Shown: positions 1 to 6,265, counted from the stretch's first letter. The stretch is DNA of 7,247 bases from Methanobacterium sp. (GCA_009712615.1 WASR01000335.1:1-7247); one strand, 5' to 3'. Numbers and translations: made by a program. The notes: generated by a model not told the origin, from the letters alone.

Positions 1-1
1 G

Positions 2-1126
2 GATGAATTCCTGTTGGGTGGTTCAGAAGCCGTGGGGTTGGGATGTATAGCCAGTGGTTTGAGGTTCATGTCATCATATCCAATGACACCTGCATCAGAA
101 TTACAGGTGTTTGTAGCCAAGTATGGTGAAAATTTTGACATGATATTTGAACAGTCTGAAGATGAAATAGCAGCAATTAACATGTGTTTAGGAGCATCAT
201 ATGCAGGTTCAAGGGCCCTGGTTGCAACATCAGGAAGTGGATTTGCACTCATGGAAGAGGGTGTGGGTCTGGCCAGAATTAACGAAACCCCAATCGTCAT
301 CTATCTTGGGCAGCGACCAGGTCCAGCTGTTGGACTGCCAACACGTACTTCACAAGAAGATCTTAACCTTGCCCTATACGGGTATGGTGAAACACCCAAG
401 ATCATATATGCACCAGGCAAACTCGAAGATGCATTTTACATCACACAAACCGCTTTTAACATGGCTGACAAGTACCAGGTCCCGGTTTTCATACTCTCAG
501 ACCAGTACTTCGGAGATATTTTTTATAACATACCCTCCATTGACGATGAAATGGTGGAAATTGAAGACCATATCATTAAAACAGATAAAGACTACAAGAG
601 ATATGAATTTACAAGTAACGGAATATCACCTAGAGGCATTCCTGGATTTGGAGATGGTGTGGTGGTTGTTGATCCGCACGAACATGATGAACAAGGCCAC
701 ATAACAGAGGACAAATACTTAAGGACCAAAATGGTTGAAAAACGTTTGAAAAAACTTGAAGCAATTAAAGAGGATACAGTTGAACCTGAACTTGTTGGAT
801 CAGCTGATTATAAAATATTGGCCATCGCATGGGGATCTAACTATGGAAACATGGTGGAAGCCATAGAAAACCTTGAAAATTCCGATATCGCATTTCTACA
901 CTTCAAACAGGTTTATCCATTACATGAAAGCACTGAAAAATATCTTGAAGGGGCCAAAAAAACAATCATATTTGAAAATAATGCTGAAGCACAATTTGCC
1001 AGTCTAATTAAACAAATAACCGATTTTAAAGTCGATAAAAAGGTTTTGAAATATGATGGCAGGCCATTTTCTGTTGAAGAAATTACAGATGAGTTGAAAA
1101 ATTTCTCTTTGGAGGGTTTATTATGA
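2..1126 (+). CDS. 2-oxoacid:ferredoxin oxidoreductase, alpha subunit (5' end outside window)
   Basis: This is the alpha (pyrimidine-binding and substrate-pocket) part of a cytoplasmic 2-oxoacid:ferredoxin oxidoreductase, which couples oxidative decarboxylation of a 2-oxoacid to CoA and ferredoxin, or the reverse. The reading frame is open to the left edge (DEFLLGG...), so the TTG at 14 is not a real start. Family signatures are the YPMTPASE motif (77-100), which corresponds to the YPITP substrate-pocket motif, the EDEIAAIN stretch (about 170-190), SGSGFALM, and [13 protein letters not shown] (about 313-351). The last third is the C-terminal domain that usually ends the chain. The sequence resembles family members that have a gamma domain fused in front of alpha, so about 200 residues may be missing; a stand-alone alpha would lack only a few. 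The stop overlaps the beta start by four bases (ATGA), implying translational coupling. The specific 2-oxoacid cannot be read from sequence. Family confidence is high; substrate is unknown. Confidence 0.93.
   Translation, partial: DEFLLGGSEAVGLGCIASGLRFMSSYPMTPASELQVFVAKYGENFDMIFEQSEDEIAAINMCLGASYAGSRALVATSGSGFALMEEGVGLARINETPIVIYLGQRPGPAVGLPTRTSQEDLNLALYGYGETPKIIYAPGKLEDAFYITQTAFNMADKYQVPVFILSDQYFGDIFYNIPSIDDEMVEIEDHIIKTDKDYKRYEFTSNGISPRGIPGFGDGVVVVDPHEHDEQGHITEDKYLRTKMVEKRLKKLEAIKEDTVEPELVGSADYKILAIAWGSNYGNMVEAIENLENSDIAFLHFKQVYPLHESTEKYLEGAKKTIIFENNAEAQFASLIKQITDFKVDKKVLKYDGRPFSVEEITDELKNFSLEGLL
1111..1115 (+). promoter_or_regulatory. Ribosome binding site for the beta subunit
   Basis: A GGAGG core lies inside the last codons of the alpha gene, seven bases before the ATG at 1123. 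It fixes the beta start at the ATGA overlap. Confidence 0.85.
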
Positions 1127-1989
1127 AGCCAGAACTCTTTGATGTTGAGGGAGCCGATATTTCATGGTGTCCTGGCTGCGGGAATTTTTCAATTTTAAGC
1201 AGTTTGAAAACCGTGCTAGCGAATCTTGAGGTGGAGCCTGAAAATCTGGTTGTTGTATCTGGAATTGGCCAGGCAGGTAAGTTTCATCATTTCCTGAGAT
1301 CCCACACCTACAACAGTCTGCACGGCCGTGCACTTTCACCCGCAACTGCAATAAAAGCTGTAAACAGGGGACTTAAAGTCATAGTAACAACTGGAGATGG
1401 TGACATGTACGGTGAAGGGGGTAATCACTTCATGCACACCATCAGACGAAATCCTGACATAACATGCATAGTCCATGACAACATGGTGTACGGATTAACC
1501 AAGGGCCAGGCATCACCCACAACACGTATTGGAATGAAAACAACCTACCAGGTAAACGGTGTTTCAGAAGAGCCATTCAATCCACTAACAGTGGCCATTG
1601 CACTGGATGCATCATTTGTGGCTAGAACCTTCTCAGGAGATCCTAAACATCTTCAAAAAACCTTGAAGGCAGCCATAAACCACGAGGGTTTTTCGCTGGT
1701 TGATGTTTTCCAGCCTTGTGTAAGTTTTAACAAAGTAAATACCTTTGAATGGTTTAAAGAAAACACCTATGAACTTGAAGAATCACATGATCCATACAAC
1801 AAAGCAGAAGCCTTAATGAGGGCTGATGAAACAGATAAATATCCACTGGGAATATTCTACATGAACAAGAACAAGAAAATCTTCGAAGAAACCCTTAATG
1901 TCTACAAGGAAAATGAAACAGTGCTGCGTGAAAGGCCTGTCAACAGAAAGAAGCTGGATGATTTGATCGATTCTAGAAGAAGGCTTTAA
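1123..1989 (+). CDS. 2-oxoacid:ferredoxin oxidoreductase, beta (TPP-binding) subunit
   Basis: This 288-residue beta subunit holds thiamine pyrophosphate and, in the family, one 4Fe-4S cluster that passes electrons to ferredoxin. The N-terminal WCPGCGN motif gives C16 and C19. The TPP/Mg motif begins GDGD at residues 91-94 and closes with N120-MVYG, followed by [11 protein letters not shown]199 in FQPCVSF matches the last cluster ligand. The usual third ligand, the Cys of a GIGC motif, is Q50 here (GIGQAGK); C115 is the only other cysteine. Such GIGQ-type beta subunits exist, from memory, as a separate subgroup in anaerobes, so this is a subtype feature more likely than damage. Length is normal for the family. 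The start is secured by the GGAGG at 1111. It forms an operon with the alpha gene, and its partner delta-ferredoxin subunit is not in the window. It could act on 2-oxoglutarate, pyruvate, a branched-chain or an aryl 2-oxoacid. Confidence 0.94.
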   Translation: MKPELFDVEGADISWCPGCGNFSILSSLKTVLANLEVEPENLVVVSGIGQAGKFHHFLRSHTYNSLHGRALSPATAIKAVNRGLKVIVTTGDGDMYGEGGNHFMHTIRRNPDITCIVHDNMVYGLTKGQASPTTRIGMKTTYQVNGVSEEPFNPLTVAIALDASFVARTFSGDPKHLQKTLKAAINHEGFSLVDVFQPCVSFNKVNTFEWFKENTYELEESHDPYNKAEALMRADETDKYPLGIFYMNKNKKIFEETLNVYKENETVLRERPVNRKKLDDLIDSRRRL

Positions 1990-2012
1990 TTACCTGAATC
2001 AGATCCATATCA

Positions 2013-2019
2013 TTTTTTT
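2013..2019 (+). terminator. Oligo-T terminator of the oxidoreductase operon
   Basis: A run of seven T lies 24 bases past the beta stop in the short gap between convergent genes. Archaeal RNA polymerase terminates on such T tracts without needing a strong hairpin. I see only a weak CTGAA/TTCAG pairing around it. Confidence 0.5.
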
Positions 2020-2048
2020 ATTGGTAGGTTCAGTTAAAAGGTTAATAT

Positions 2049-2603
2049 TCAGTATTTTATTCCATCTAATAATGTCTGGAAGAATATTTTCCTTTCTCTG
2101 GTTTTGGTTTTGGCGATGTAGCCTATAGTACATATTAAGTGGGTCCAGATCGTCTCTAAGATATATTCTGGTGGTAAATCTTTGAATTTTTTGCTTTCAA
2201 TACTTCCCAGAACGAGCTTGGTTAATACTTTCATGTAATTGGCAAATTGGGCTGAAAGCTCTTCGTTACAGTAGGGGGAAATCTCTGTTTGCATCATGAA
2301 TCTGTATGCACATGGATTGTTCACTCCCCATTCAACTCCATCCATCCACAGCTTTTCCAGTAAATCATAACTCAACATTGATTCTGTGGGTTCTGTACAG
2401 ATTATTTCTAAAATTTCTTTTTTTATAGAAATGTAGAGTTTATTAATCAAATCCACTTTGTTGTCAAAGTATAAGTAGATGGTTCCAGTTGCTATACCTG
2501 CTTCTTTGGAGATTAAAGAGATAGATGTGTTGTCAATACCATTTTCAACAAACAGCTTCAAAGCTGCATCAAAAATTCTCTTTTCTTTGTTATCTTCTTT
2601 CAT
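2049..2603 (-). CDS. TetR/AcrR-family transcriptional regulator
   Basis: This 184-residue protein has the TetR layout. The N-terminal three-helix DNA-binding domain covers about residues 6-54, with the typical pattern IFDAALKLFVENGIDNTSI, then ISKEAGIATGTIYLYF as the helix-turn-helix and FDNKVDLI closing it. The remaining helical domain, about 60-184, is the ligand-binding and dimerization part and predicts no ligand. Proteins of this family repress transcription as dimers and release DNA on binding a small molecule. It lies downstream of the iron-sulfur aldo/keto reductase on the same strand, but a hairpin with a T tract (2640-2705) separates them, so it probably has its own promoter. The array at 4034-4081 upstream of the reductase is its most likely target. 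No copy of that motif occurs upstream of this gene (2604-2707), so autoregulation through the same site is not supported. The start has no strong ribosome binding site. Confidence 0.9.
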   Translation of the reverse strand: MKEDNKEKRIFDAALKLFVENGIDNTSISLISKEAGIATGTIYLYFDNKVDLINKLYISIKKEILEIICTEPTESMLSYDLLEKLWMDGVEWGVNNPCAYRFMMQTEISPYCNEELSAQFANYMKVLTKLVLGSIESKKFKDLPPEYILETIWTHLICTIGYIAKTKTRERKIFFQTLLDGIKY

Positions 2604-2632
2604 TATTTCACTTAATATGTATGTGTAGTCTC

Positions 2633-2638
2633 TATATG
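2633..2638 (-). promoter_or_regulatory. Possible TATA element for the tetR-like gene
   Basis: On the minus strand CATATAGA lies about 33 bases before the ATG, which would place the transcript start near 2610 with a leader of a few bases. The match to an archaeal TATA box is short and the call rests mainly on spacing. Confidence 0.3.
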
Positions 2639-2639
2639 G

Positions 2640-2705
2640 AAAAAAGTTGTGGTCTTATGCCCCCTTTGGTTTAAAATTTAGTTTGAAAAAAGGGCATTTC
2701 CACAA
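2640..2705 (-). terminator. Hairpin plus T6 terminator after the iron-sulfur reductase genes
   Basis: The arms are TTGTGG (2647-2652) with CCACAA (2700-2705), and inside them ATGCCC (2657-2662) with GGGCAT (2692-2697). A small internal loop of four against two bases separates the two stems. On the minus strand the hairpin is followed by C and six T (2645-2640). It begins two bases past the stop of the gene at 2708, so it looks like an intrinsic-type terminator isolating the reductase from the TetR gene. A role as a protein-binding palindrome is possible. Confidence 0.6.
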
Positions 2706-2707
2706 TG

Positions 2708-2929
2708 TTATGGCATTAGTTTCATGATAACTGGTAGTGCAACCTTTGCAATTTTGATTCTGTATTTTCCACCAAGTTCCTTTGAAACATCATCCAACAG
2801 TACGGGAATATCCAGATCTTGTGGACAGGCCTTCACACATTTTCCACAATTGTTGCAGAGACTGGCATGATGTTCGCCACCACCACTCATTATACCGCCT
2901 AACTGACCTAAATAAAAAATGGAACTCAT
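2708..2929 (-). CDS. 4Fe-4S ferredoxin-like domain, detached C-terminus of the aldo/keto reductase
   Basis: This 73-residue segment carries one classical 4Fe-4S motif, C25-x2-C28-x2-C31-x3-C35-P, followed by [16 protein letters not shown], which matches the final domain of iron-sulfur aldo/keto reductases. It lies in exactly the same frame as the reductase at 2939-3901, separated by one TAA (2939-2941) and three codons. Read through, the product would be about 397 residues, the normal size of the two-cluster family. It is therefore the C-terminal part of a gene interrupted by a nonsense codon and not an ordinary independent ferredoxin. It might still be translated: GAAGGT sits three bases before its ATG, and the stop-to-start gap of nine bases would allow reinitiation. 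It could then supply the second cluster in trans. The alternatives are a pseudogene fragment or a base-calling error at the TAA. Confidence 0.72.
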   Translation of the reverse strand: MSSIFYLGQLGGIMSGGGEHHASLCNNCGKCVKACPQDLDIPVLLDDVSKELGGKYRIKIAKVALPVIMKLMP

Positions 2930-2938
2930 AAAACCTTC

Positions 2939-3901
2939 TTAAACCATTAATTTATCGTTGTAGAAATTGAAGCATCTGGGAATATCAACGCCCCTTGGAC
3001 ATGGCATACAGTAGCCGCAGCCAGTGCAGTCAATCTTCATAAGACTTTCATAAACATCTTTTACTTCACTGTAAAGTTCTAATTCATTTTCAGTGAGTGT
3101 GCCTGGCAGTGCTTCGTTTGCAACTTTAATATTTTCCCTGATGTGTTCTTCTTCGTTCATTCCGGACATTACTGATGTGACTTCAGGATGGTTCAGTATC
3201 CATCTAAATGCCCAGTCTGCAGGGCTTCTCTTAACTTCTGCCTTGTCCCATATTTGGTTCACTTCATCTGGTACCTTTCCAGCGAGTATTCCTCCCTTTA
3301 ATGGTTCCATTACGAATACATCGCCTCCCTTCGAAGCTGCATATTTTAAACCATCAGTACCTGCCTGGTTGTTTTCATCTAAATAATTGTACTGGATTAA
3401 AACCATATCCCAATCATACGCATCTATCATTTCGTTAAATACAGTGCCGTTGTCGTGGAATGAAAACCCTATGTGTTTTATTTTTCCATTTTTCTGGGCT
3501 TCTTCTAAAAATTCCATGGCACCCAGATCCTTTAAATAATCAAATCCGCTCTTGCTGATGCCGTGGAGCAGGTAGTAATCTATGTAGTCAGTTTGAAGAT
3601 TTTTAAGCTGCAATTCTAGGTACTTTTCCATGTCTTCGTAGGTTTTTACATGCATCACTGGCATTTTTGAACATAGCTTCACCTTTTCTCTGTAGCCATC
3701 CTTCAGTGCTTCTCCTAAAAATGATTCGCTGGATCCATAAATAAATGCTGTGTCAATGAAGTTCACACCGTTGTCTATAGCGTAGTGTAGCTGTTTCTTA
3801 GCTCGTTCCTTATCAATTCTTCCTGTCTTTGTAGGAAGTCTCATTGCACCGAATGATAGTGCTGAAATCTCATCACCATCTTTAGTTTTTCTCATCTGCA
3901 T
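2939..3901 (-). CDS. Aldo/keto reductase with C-terminal 4Fe-4S motif, interrupted by an in-frame stop
   Basis: This 320-residue protein has an aldo/keto reductase barrel (about 1-285), which normally reduces carbonyls with NAD(P)H. The catalytic tetrad is visible: D50 and Y55 in [11 protein letters not shown]79 in CSKMP, and H113 in YYLLHG. Nucleotide-binding features near the end include [15 protein letters not shown]. The C-terminus holds a compact cluster motif, C292-x2-C295-x2-C298-x2-C301-P, typical of the iron-sulfur subgroup of this family, whose physiological substrates are mostly unknown. It ends at TAA 2939-2941, where relatives continue into a second cluster; that part is the next gene in the same frame. 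The start ATG is preceded by AGGATGG (3908-3914); a second ATG two codons in is possible. A TetR-type operator array lies upstream. A redox role linked to ferredoxin or flavin is inferred from the clusters only. Confidence 0.9.
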   Translation of the reverse strand: MQMRKTKDGDEISALSFGAMRLPTKTGRIDKERAKKQLHYAIDNGVNFIDTAFIYGSSESFLGEALKDGYREKVKLCSKMPVMHVKTYEDMEKYLELQLKNLQTDYIDYYLLHGISKSGFDYLKDLGAMEFLEEAQKNGKIKHIGFSFHDNGTVFNEMIDAYDWDMVLIQYNYLDENNQAGTDGLKYAASKGGDVFVMEPLKGGILAGKVPDEVNQIWDKAEVKRSPADWAFRWILNHPEVTSVMSGMNEEEHIRENIKVANEALPGTLTENELELYSEVKDVYESLMKIDCTGCGYCMPCPRGVDIPRCFNFYNDKLMV

Positions 3902-3931
3902 ATTATACCATCCTAATAAATTTTTATCAAC

Positions 3932-3940
3932 TTAATATAA
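3932..3940 (-). promoter_or_regulatory. Proximal TATA-like element for the aldo/keto reductase
   Basis: The minus strand reads TTATATTAA. A start about 25 bases downstream falls near 3911, giving a leader of about ten bases that only just includes the AGGA. A TGAATGA half-site lies immediately upstream (3945-3951). It competes with the distal element at 4085-4091 as the real promoter. Confidence 0.35.
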
Positions 3941-4033
3941 TCCATGAATGATTATCCATAGAACCCTGGTATTTTTATTAGTCTAAATGTTTACTTATCC
4001 TTCTTTCAGTTTGGGACTTTGTAATTTTGAGAT

Positions 4034-4081
4034 ATTCAATATTGAATGAATATTCATTCATTATGAATGAGTATTCATTCA
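4034..4081. promoter_or_regulatory. TetR-type operator array
   Basis: Two 18-base palindromes dominate. Site 1 (4043-4060) is a perfect TGAATGAAT/ATTCATTCA; site 2 (4064-4081) is TGAATGAGT/ATTCATTCA with one mismatch. Their centres are 21 bases apart, two helical turns, so dimers would sit on the same face. Two further overlapping palindromes made from the same half-sites, ATTCAATATTGAAT (4034-4047) and ATTCATTATGAAT (4056-4068), give centres about every 10.5-11 bases. The form TGAATGA-N4-TCATTCA is well known for TetR-family regulators such as FadR (YsiA) of Bacillus subtilis. The natural candidate binder is the TetR protein at 2049-2603, which is an inference from proximity. Confidence 0.82.
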
Positions 4082-4084
4082 GAC

Positions 4085-4091
4085 ATATATA
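4085..4091 (-). promoter_or_regulatory. Distal TATA-like element beside the operator array
   Basis: The minus strand reads TATATAT just upstream of operator site 2. A start about 25 bases downstream falls near 4062, between the two main palindromes, so bound repressor would block initiation directly. It would give the reductase a leader of about 160 bases. Confidence 0.45.
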
Positions 4092-4116
4092 GTTATCCCA
4101 ATCTTGAGACACGTTT

Positions 4117-4202
4117 AAAAAGAAAAAGATGAAAAAATTAAAAAAAATGGAAATGTTTGTATTACACGAATCTGAACCTGAGATTTCATCCCCAATACAA
4201 AC
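4117..4202 (-). terminator. Stem-loop and multiple T tracts after the ABC-2 permease
   Basis: A nine-base perfect stem, GTTTGTATT (4155-4163) with AATACAAAC (4194-4202), encloses about 30 bases that can form a smaller hairpin (GAATCT with AGATTTC). On the minus strand it is followed by T runs of eight, six, five and five bases (4147 down to 4117). This is a strong archaeal-style terminator about 25 bases past the permease stop, and it insulates the reductase control region. Confidence 0.7.
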
Positions 4203-4226
4203 TATTCTTTAACTGCATATTCTTTT

Positions 4227-5339
4227 CTAGCTTTTCCCGGGTTTTTGTATTGTCTTCATTCCAATCATGGACAGGATTGATACAACCACAAATATCACTA
4301 CCAGAGCAGTTAAATCAGTTGCCACATCTCCCAGTGTGAACCCCTTTACAAATATGCCTTTCATGGCGTCCAAACTGTAGGTTAAAGGTAGTGAATATGA
4401 TATAAGCTGGGTCATGCTATCAAACTTGCTCACTGGAACAAATGTCCCACTGAATATTATCTGGAGCACGAGTATAAGTCCAAACAAGCCCATTCCCTGT
4501 GTTCTGGATCTTGTGATGGATGCAATAAACACACCAATTGAAAGTCCAACCATGGCAATTATGAACATCAACAGGGCTGCGCTTCCAATGTTTCCTACAA
4601 CTGTGATTCCCATGACATAGATTCCAAATGCCAGTATAATAAGGATCATGATCAGGCCAAATAAGCTGAGTCCTGTTATGTAGGCCAGTACAGTTTTTAT
4701 GGGTGTTGATGCTCTGCTTTTGAAGATCTCCCTACCTTTGTCTCCCAATACTGTAAATAGGCCAAGAAGCATTGATAGTATGAGTGTAACCAGTGTCATG
4801 AACTTGTACATAAAGAGATCTGTGAAGTCTAAGCCATTTCCATATAAACTCTCTACATTTACGCTTAATGGTGATGTGATATTGTCACTCTTTGCAGCAA
4901 CAGCAGAAACTGAAGTAGTAACTGCTTTATTTACCAGCATGTTGGCTGTTTGATCTGTACCCTCAAGCTCGAGATCAAGGGTTGCATTCTTCTTAATGAG
5001 GCTTGTTGTGAAGTTTTCCGGGAATGTTACTGCTGCTGTTATGGTCTTGTCATTCAAGTCATTATTCACATCAGCTTCATTTATGCTGATCACAGTTACA
5101 TTTTCCTGGTTTTTCAGTTCATCTATTATGTTTGAAGCTGCATTAACATTGCCAATTCCATTATCATTATTTATTACTCCAATTTTAACGGGCTCAGTGT
5201 AACCTGCCATGGTTACCATGTATCCTAAAATAATCAGAACAATTATCGGTGCTACCACTGCAATTCCAAGGGTTTGTCTGTTTTTAATCCCTTTTTTAAG
5301 GATATTTGCAGTCATAGTTACATAACTTTCATTTTCCAT
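4227..5339 (-). CDS. ABC-2 type transporter permease
   Basis: This 370-residue membrane protein belongs to the ABC-2 permease superfamily, which exports drugs, lipids or polymers when paired with an ATPase. The topology is typical: a short cytoplasmic N-terminus, TM1 at about 24-45, a large extracytoplasmic domain at about 46-175 (beginning with the usual VKIGVINND strand and containing several N-x-S/T sites), then TM helices at about 176-198, 216-241, 252-275, 283-303 and 340-361. The motif SGTFVPVSKFDSMTQLISY and the following YSLDAMKGI are the family's C-terminal signature. No ATPase gene adjoins it: upstream is the divergent TrmB-like regulator and downstream a terminator, so the ATPase must be elsewhere. 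AGGAGG at 5352-5347 fixes the start. A likely TATA box is at 5388-5401. The substrate is unknown. Confidence 0.9.
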   Translation of the reverse strand: MENESYVTMTANILKKGIKNRQTLGIAVVAPIIVLIILGYMVTMAGYTEPVKIGVINNDNGIGNVNAASNIIDELKNQENVTVISINEADVNNDLNDKTITAAVTFPENFTTSLIKKNATLDLELEGTDQTANMLVNKAVTTSVSAVAAKSDNITSPLSVNVESLYGNGLDFTDLFMYKFMTLVTLILSMLLGLFTVLGDKGREIFKSRASTPIKTVLAYITGLSLFGLIMILIILAFGIYVMGITVVGNIGSAALLMFIIAMVGLSIGVFIASITRSRTQGMGLFGLILVLQIIFSGTFVPVSKFDSMTQLISYSLPLTYSLDAMKGIFVKGFTLGDVATDLTALVVIFVVVSILSMIGMKTIQKPGKS

Positions 5340-5346
5340 GGATATT

Positions 5347-5352
5347 CCTCCT
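5347..5352 (-). promoter_or_regulatory. Ribosome binding site of the permease
   Basis: The minus strand reads AGGAGG seven bases before the ATG at 5339. It is a full-strength site and confirms the start. Confidence 0.85.
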
Positions 5353-5387
5353 AATAATTTTTAATCTGCGTATTCAAATCTGAGGAG

Positions 5388-5401
5388 AATATTTAAATAT
5401 T
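5388..5401 (-). promoter_or_regulatory. TATA box of the permease
   Basis: A 14-base AT palindrome, AATATTTAAATATT, is about 25 bases upstream of a predicted start near 5370. That yields a leader of about 30 bases containing the AGGAGG. Being palindromic it could be read both ways, but the regulator has its own TATA at 5419. Confidence 0.55.
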
Positions 5402-5408
5402 TATTGTC

Positions 5409-5419
5409 ACTAAGATAGT
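5409..5419. promoter_or_regulatory. Candidate operator between the divergent promoters
   Basis: A perfect short inverted repeat, ACTA-AGA-TAGT, sits between the two TATA boxes and touches the regulator's TATA box. This is where a regulator could repress both genes. The arms are only four bases, so chance is possible. Confidence 0.3.
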
Positions 5420-5426
5420 ATAAAAT
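5419..5426 (+). promoter_or_regulatory. TATA box of the TrmB-like gene
   Basis: TATAAAAT is a good archaeal TATA box. The expected start is near 5446-5450, just before the AGGGGGT ribosome binding site at 5453-5459. This spacing supports a translation start shortly after 5459 and argues against the GTG at 5538. Confidence 0.6.
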
Positions 5427-5453
5427 GAAACAATATAATTTGTATGATAAATA

Positions 5454-5459
5454 GGGGGT
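5454..5459 (+). promoter_or_regulatory. Ribosome binding site that decides the TrmB-like start
   Basis: GGGGGT can pair with the 16S anti-Shine-Dalgarno ACCUCC with a single G-U wobble. It is six bases from the ATT at 5466, whereas the GTG at 5538 has no such site. Confidence 0.6.
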
Positions 5460-5465
5460 TTTAAA

Positions 5466-6245
5466 ATTTCAGTAAACAGGAACACAGCAACTGCCCTTAA
5501 AAATTTAGGGCTGTCAGACTATGAAATTAAAGCTTATGTGGCCAATATATCTTTAGTAATTGCCACTGCATCTGAAATCAGTCTTGCTTCCAACGTGCCT
5601 AGATCCAAGATATATGAAGTGTTAAAAAGTCTTGCAAAAAAGGAATTTATAGAAAAACAGCAGGGTAAACCTTTAAAATTTAATGTTATTCCTCCGCACG
5701 AGATCATGGGGAAATCCAGAAAACAGTTCAATGAAAAACTCGATGAAGCTGAAGCAGAACTCAACAGTATCTATGAAAAACAGATCCCAAATGTTCCAGC
5801 ACCACTCTGGCTCATACACGGACCAGATAAAATTCTAAAGAAGGAAGTTGAAATCATTTCCAGGGCCAAGAAATCCATATACATCCTGGGAGGTTTGTTA
5901 TTTAATGATGAAGTACCTGAACTTAAAGAAAGTTTAAATAAAGCCATTAAAAGAGGGGTGCATGTTAAAATAATTTTATCGCCGTTTTACAGGGATGATG
6001 AAACTGTAAATTTAAATGATTTACATGAACTGGATTGTGAAATAAAAACCTTGAATGTGCCCCTTGTTAAGGTGATTATAAGGGATGATAAGGAGATGTT
6101 AATGGGTGTCTCAAAAATTGAAGACAAGAAGATCATGTCCCGTTCAGCCATAGGAATATGGAATCAGTACAGTGAGCTGGTTGAAACAATAGAAGGTCTC
6201 TACAATTTCATATGGACAACTGAACTCTTTAACAAACAAGAATGA
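5466..6245 (+). CDS. TrmB-family transcriptional regulator with an apparent ATT start
   Basis: This is a 259-residue regulator if begun at ATT 5466. The N-terminal winged helix (about 8-80) starts with ALKNLGLSDYEIKAYV, the conserved opening of TrmB proteins, and continues through ISLASNVPRSKIYEVLKSL, the recognition region. A charged helical linker at about 78-106 is probably a coiled coil, and the C-terminal domain (about 118-259, from HGPDKILKKEV to YNFIWTTEL) is the phospholipase-D-like effector domain of the family. No ATG, GTG or TTG occurs in frame between the stop at 5448-5450 and GTG 5538, and starting at 5538 would delete the first helix. GGGGGT (5454-5459) stands six bases before ATT. 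TrmB relatives sense sugars or other ligands; this ligand is unknown. It is divergent from the permease and likely regulates it. A one-base sequence error joining the ATG at 5444 is the alternative. Confidence 0.85.
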   Translation: MSVNRNTATALKNLGLSDYEIKAYVANISLVIATASEISLASNVPRSKIYEVLKSLAKKEFIEKQQGKPLKFNVIPPHEIMGKSRKQFNEKLDEAEAELNSIYEKQIPNVPAPLWLIHGPDKILKKEVEIISRAKKSIYILGGLLFNDEVPELKESLNKAIKRGVHVKIILSPFYRDDETVNLNDLHELDCEIKTLNVPLVKVIIRDDKEMLMGVSKIEDKKIMSRSAIGIWNQYSELVETIEGLYNFIWTTELFNKQE

Positions 6246-6265
6246 TTTTAATAATAGGGCTCAAA

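Larger units (their letters stand above)
3902..4226. other. 325-base intergenic region: reductase control region and permease terminator
   Basis: No convincing gene lies here. From the permease side it holds the permease terminator (4117-4202), a TATA-like element (4085-4091), the phased operator array (4034-4081), a weak 27-codon minus-strand ORF (3978-4061), a lone half-site TGAATGA (3945-3951), a second TATA-like element (3932-3940) and the reductase ribosome binding site AGGATGG (3908-3914). All dated elements point to control of the minus-strand reductase. Confidence 0.7.

Noticed and set aside
14..16. TTG as the start of the alpha subunit
   Set aside because: The frame continues upstream to the window edge with family-like residues, so this is an internal codon of a gene cut by the window.
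201..704. Plus-strand 167-codon ORF inside the alpha subunit
   Set aside because: It overlaps a strongly supported gene in another frame and its translation has no recognizable domain.
2939..2941. Programmed recoding of the stop as pyrrolysine
   Set aside because: Pyrrolysine is inserted at TAG. This codon is TAA, and nothing else in the window suggests recoding.
3093..3386. Plus-strand 97-codon ORF inside the reductase
   Set aside because: It is fully antisense to a strongly supported reductase and shows no domain pattern, so it is a shadow.
4034..4081. CRISPR or tandem repeat array
   Set aside because: The repeats are short palindromes without unique spacers of constant length, and the phasing fits an operator.
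4157..4339. Plus-strand 60-codon ORF beside the permease end
   Set aside because: It lies mostly antisense to the permease C-terminus and its terminator, has no family resemblance and no ribosome binding site.
5444..5464. Six-codon ATG minigene before the TrmB-like gene
   Set aside because: It is very short, lies at or before the predicted transcript start and has no ribosome binding site. It is kept only as the alternative start if a base error exists.
5538..5540. GTG as the start of the TrmB-like gene
   Set aside because: It would remove the conserved first helix, has no ribosome binding site and leaves an 80-base leader that is fully in frame and family-like.
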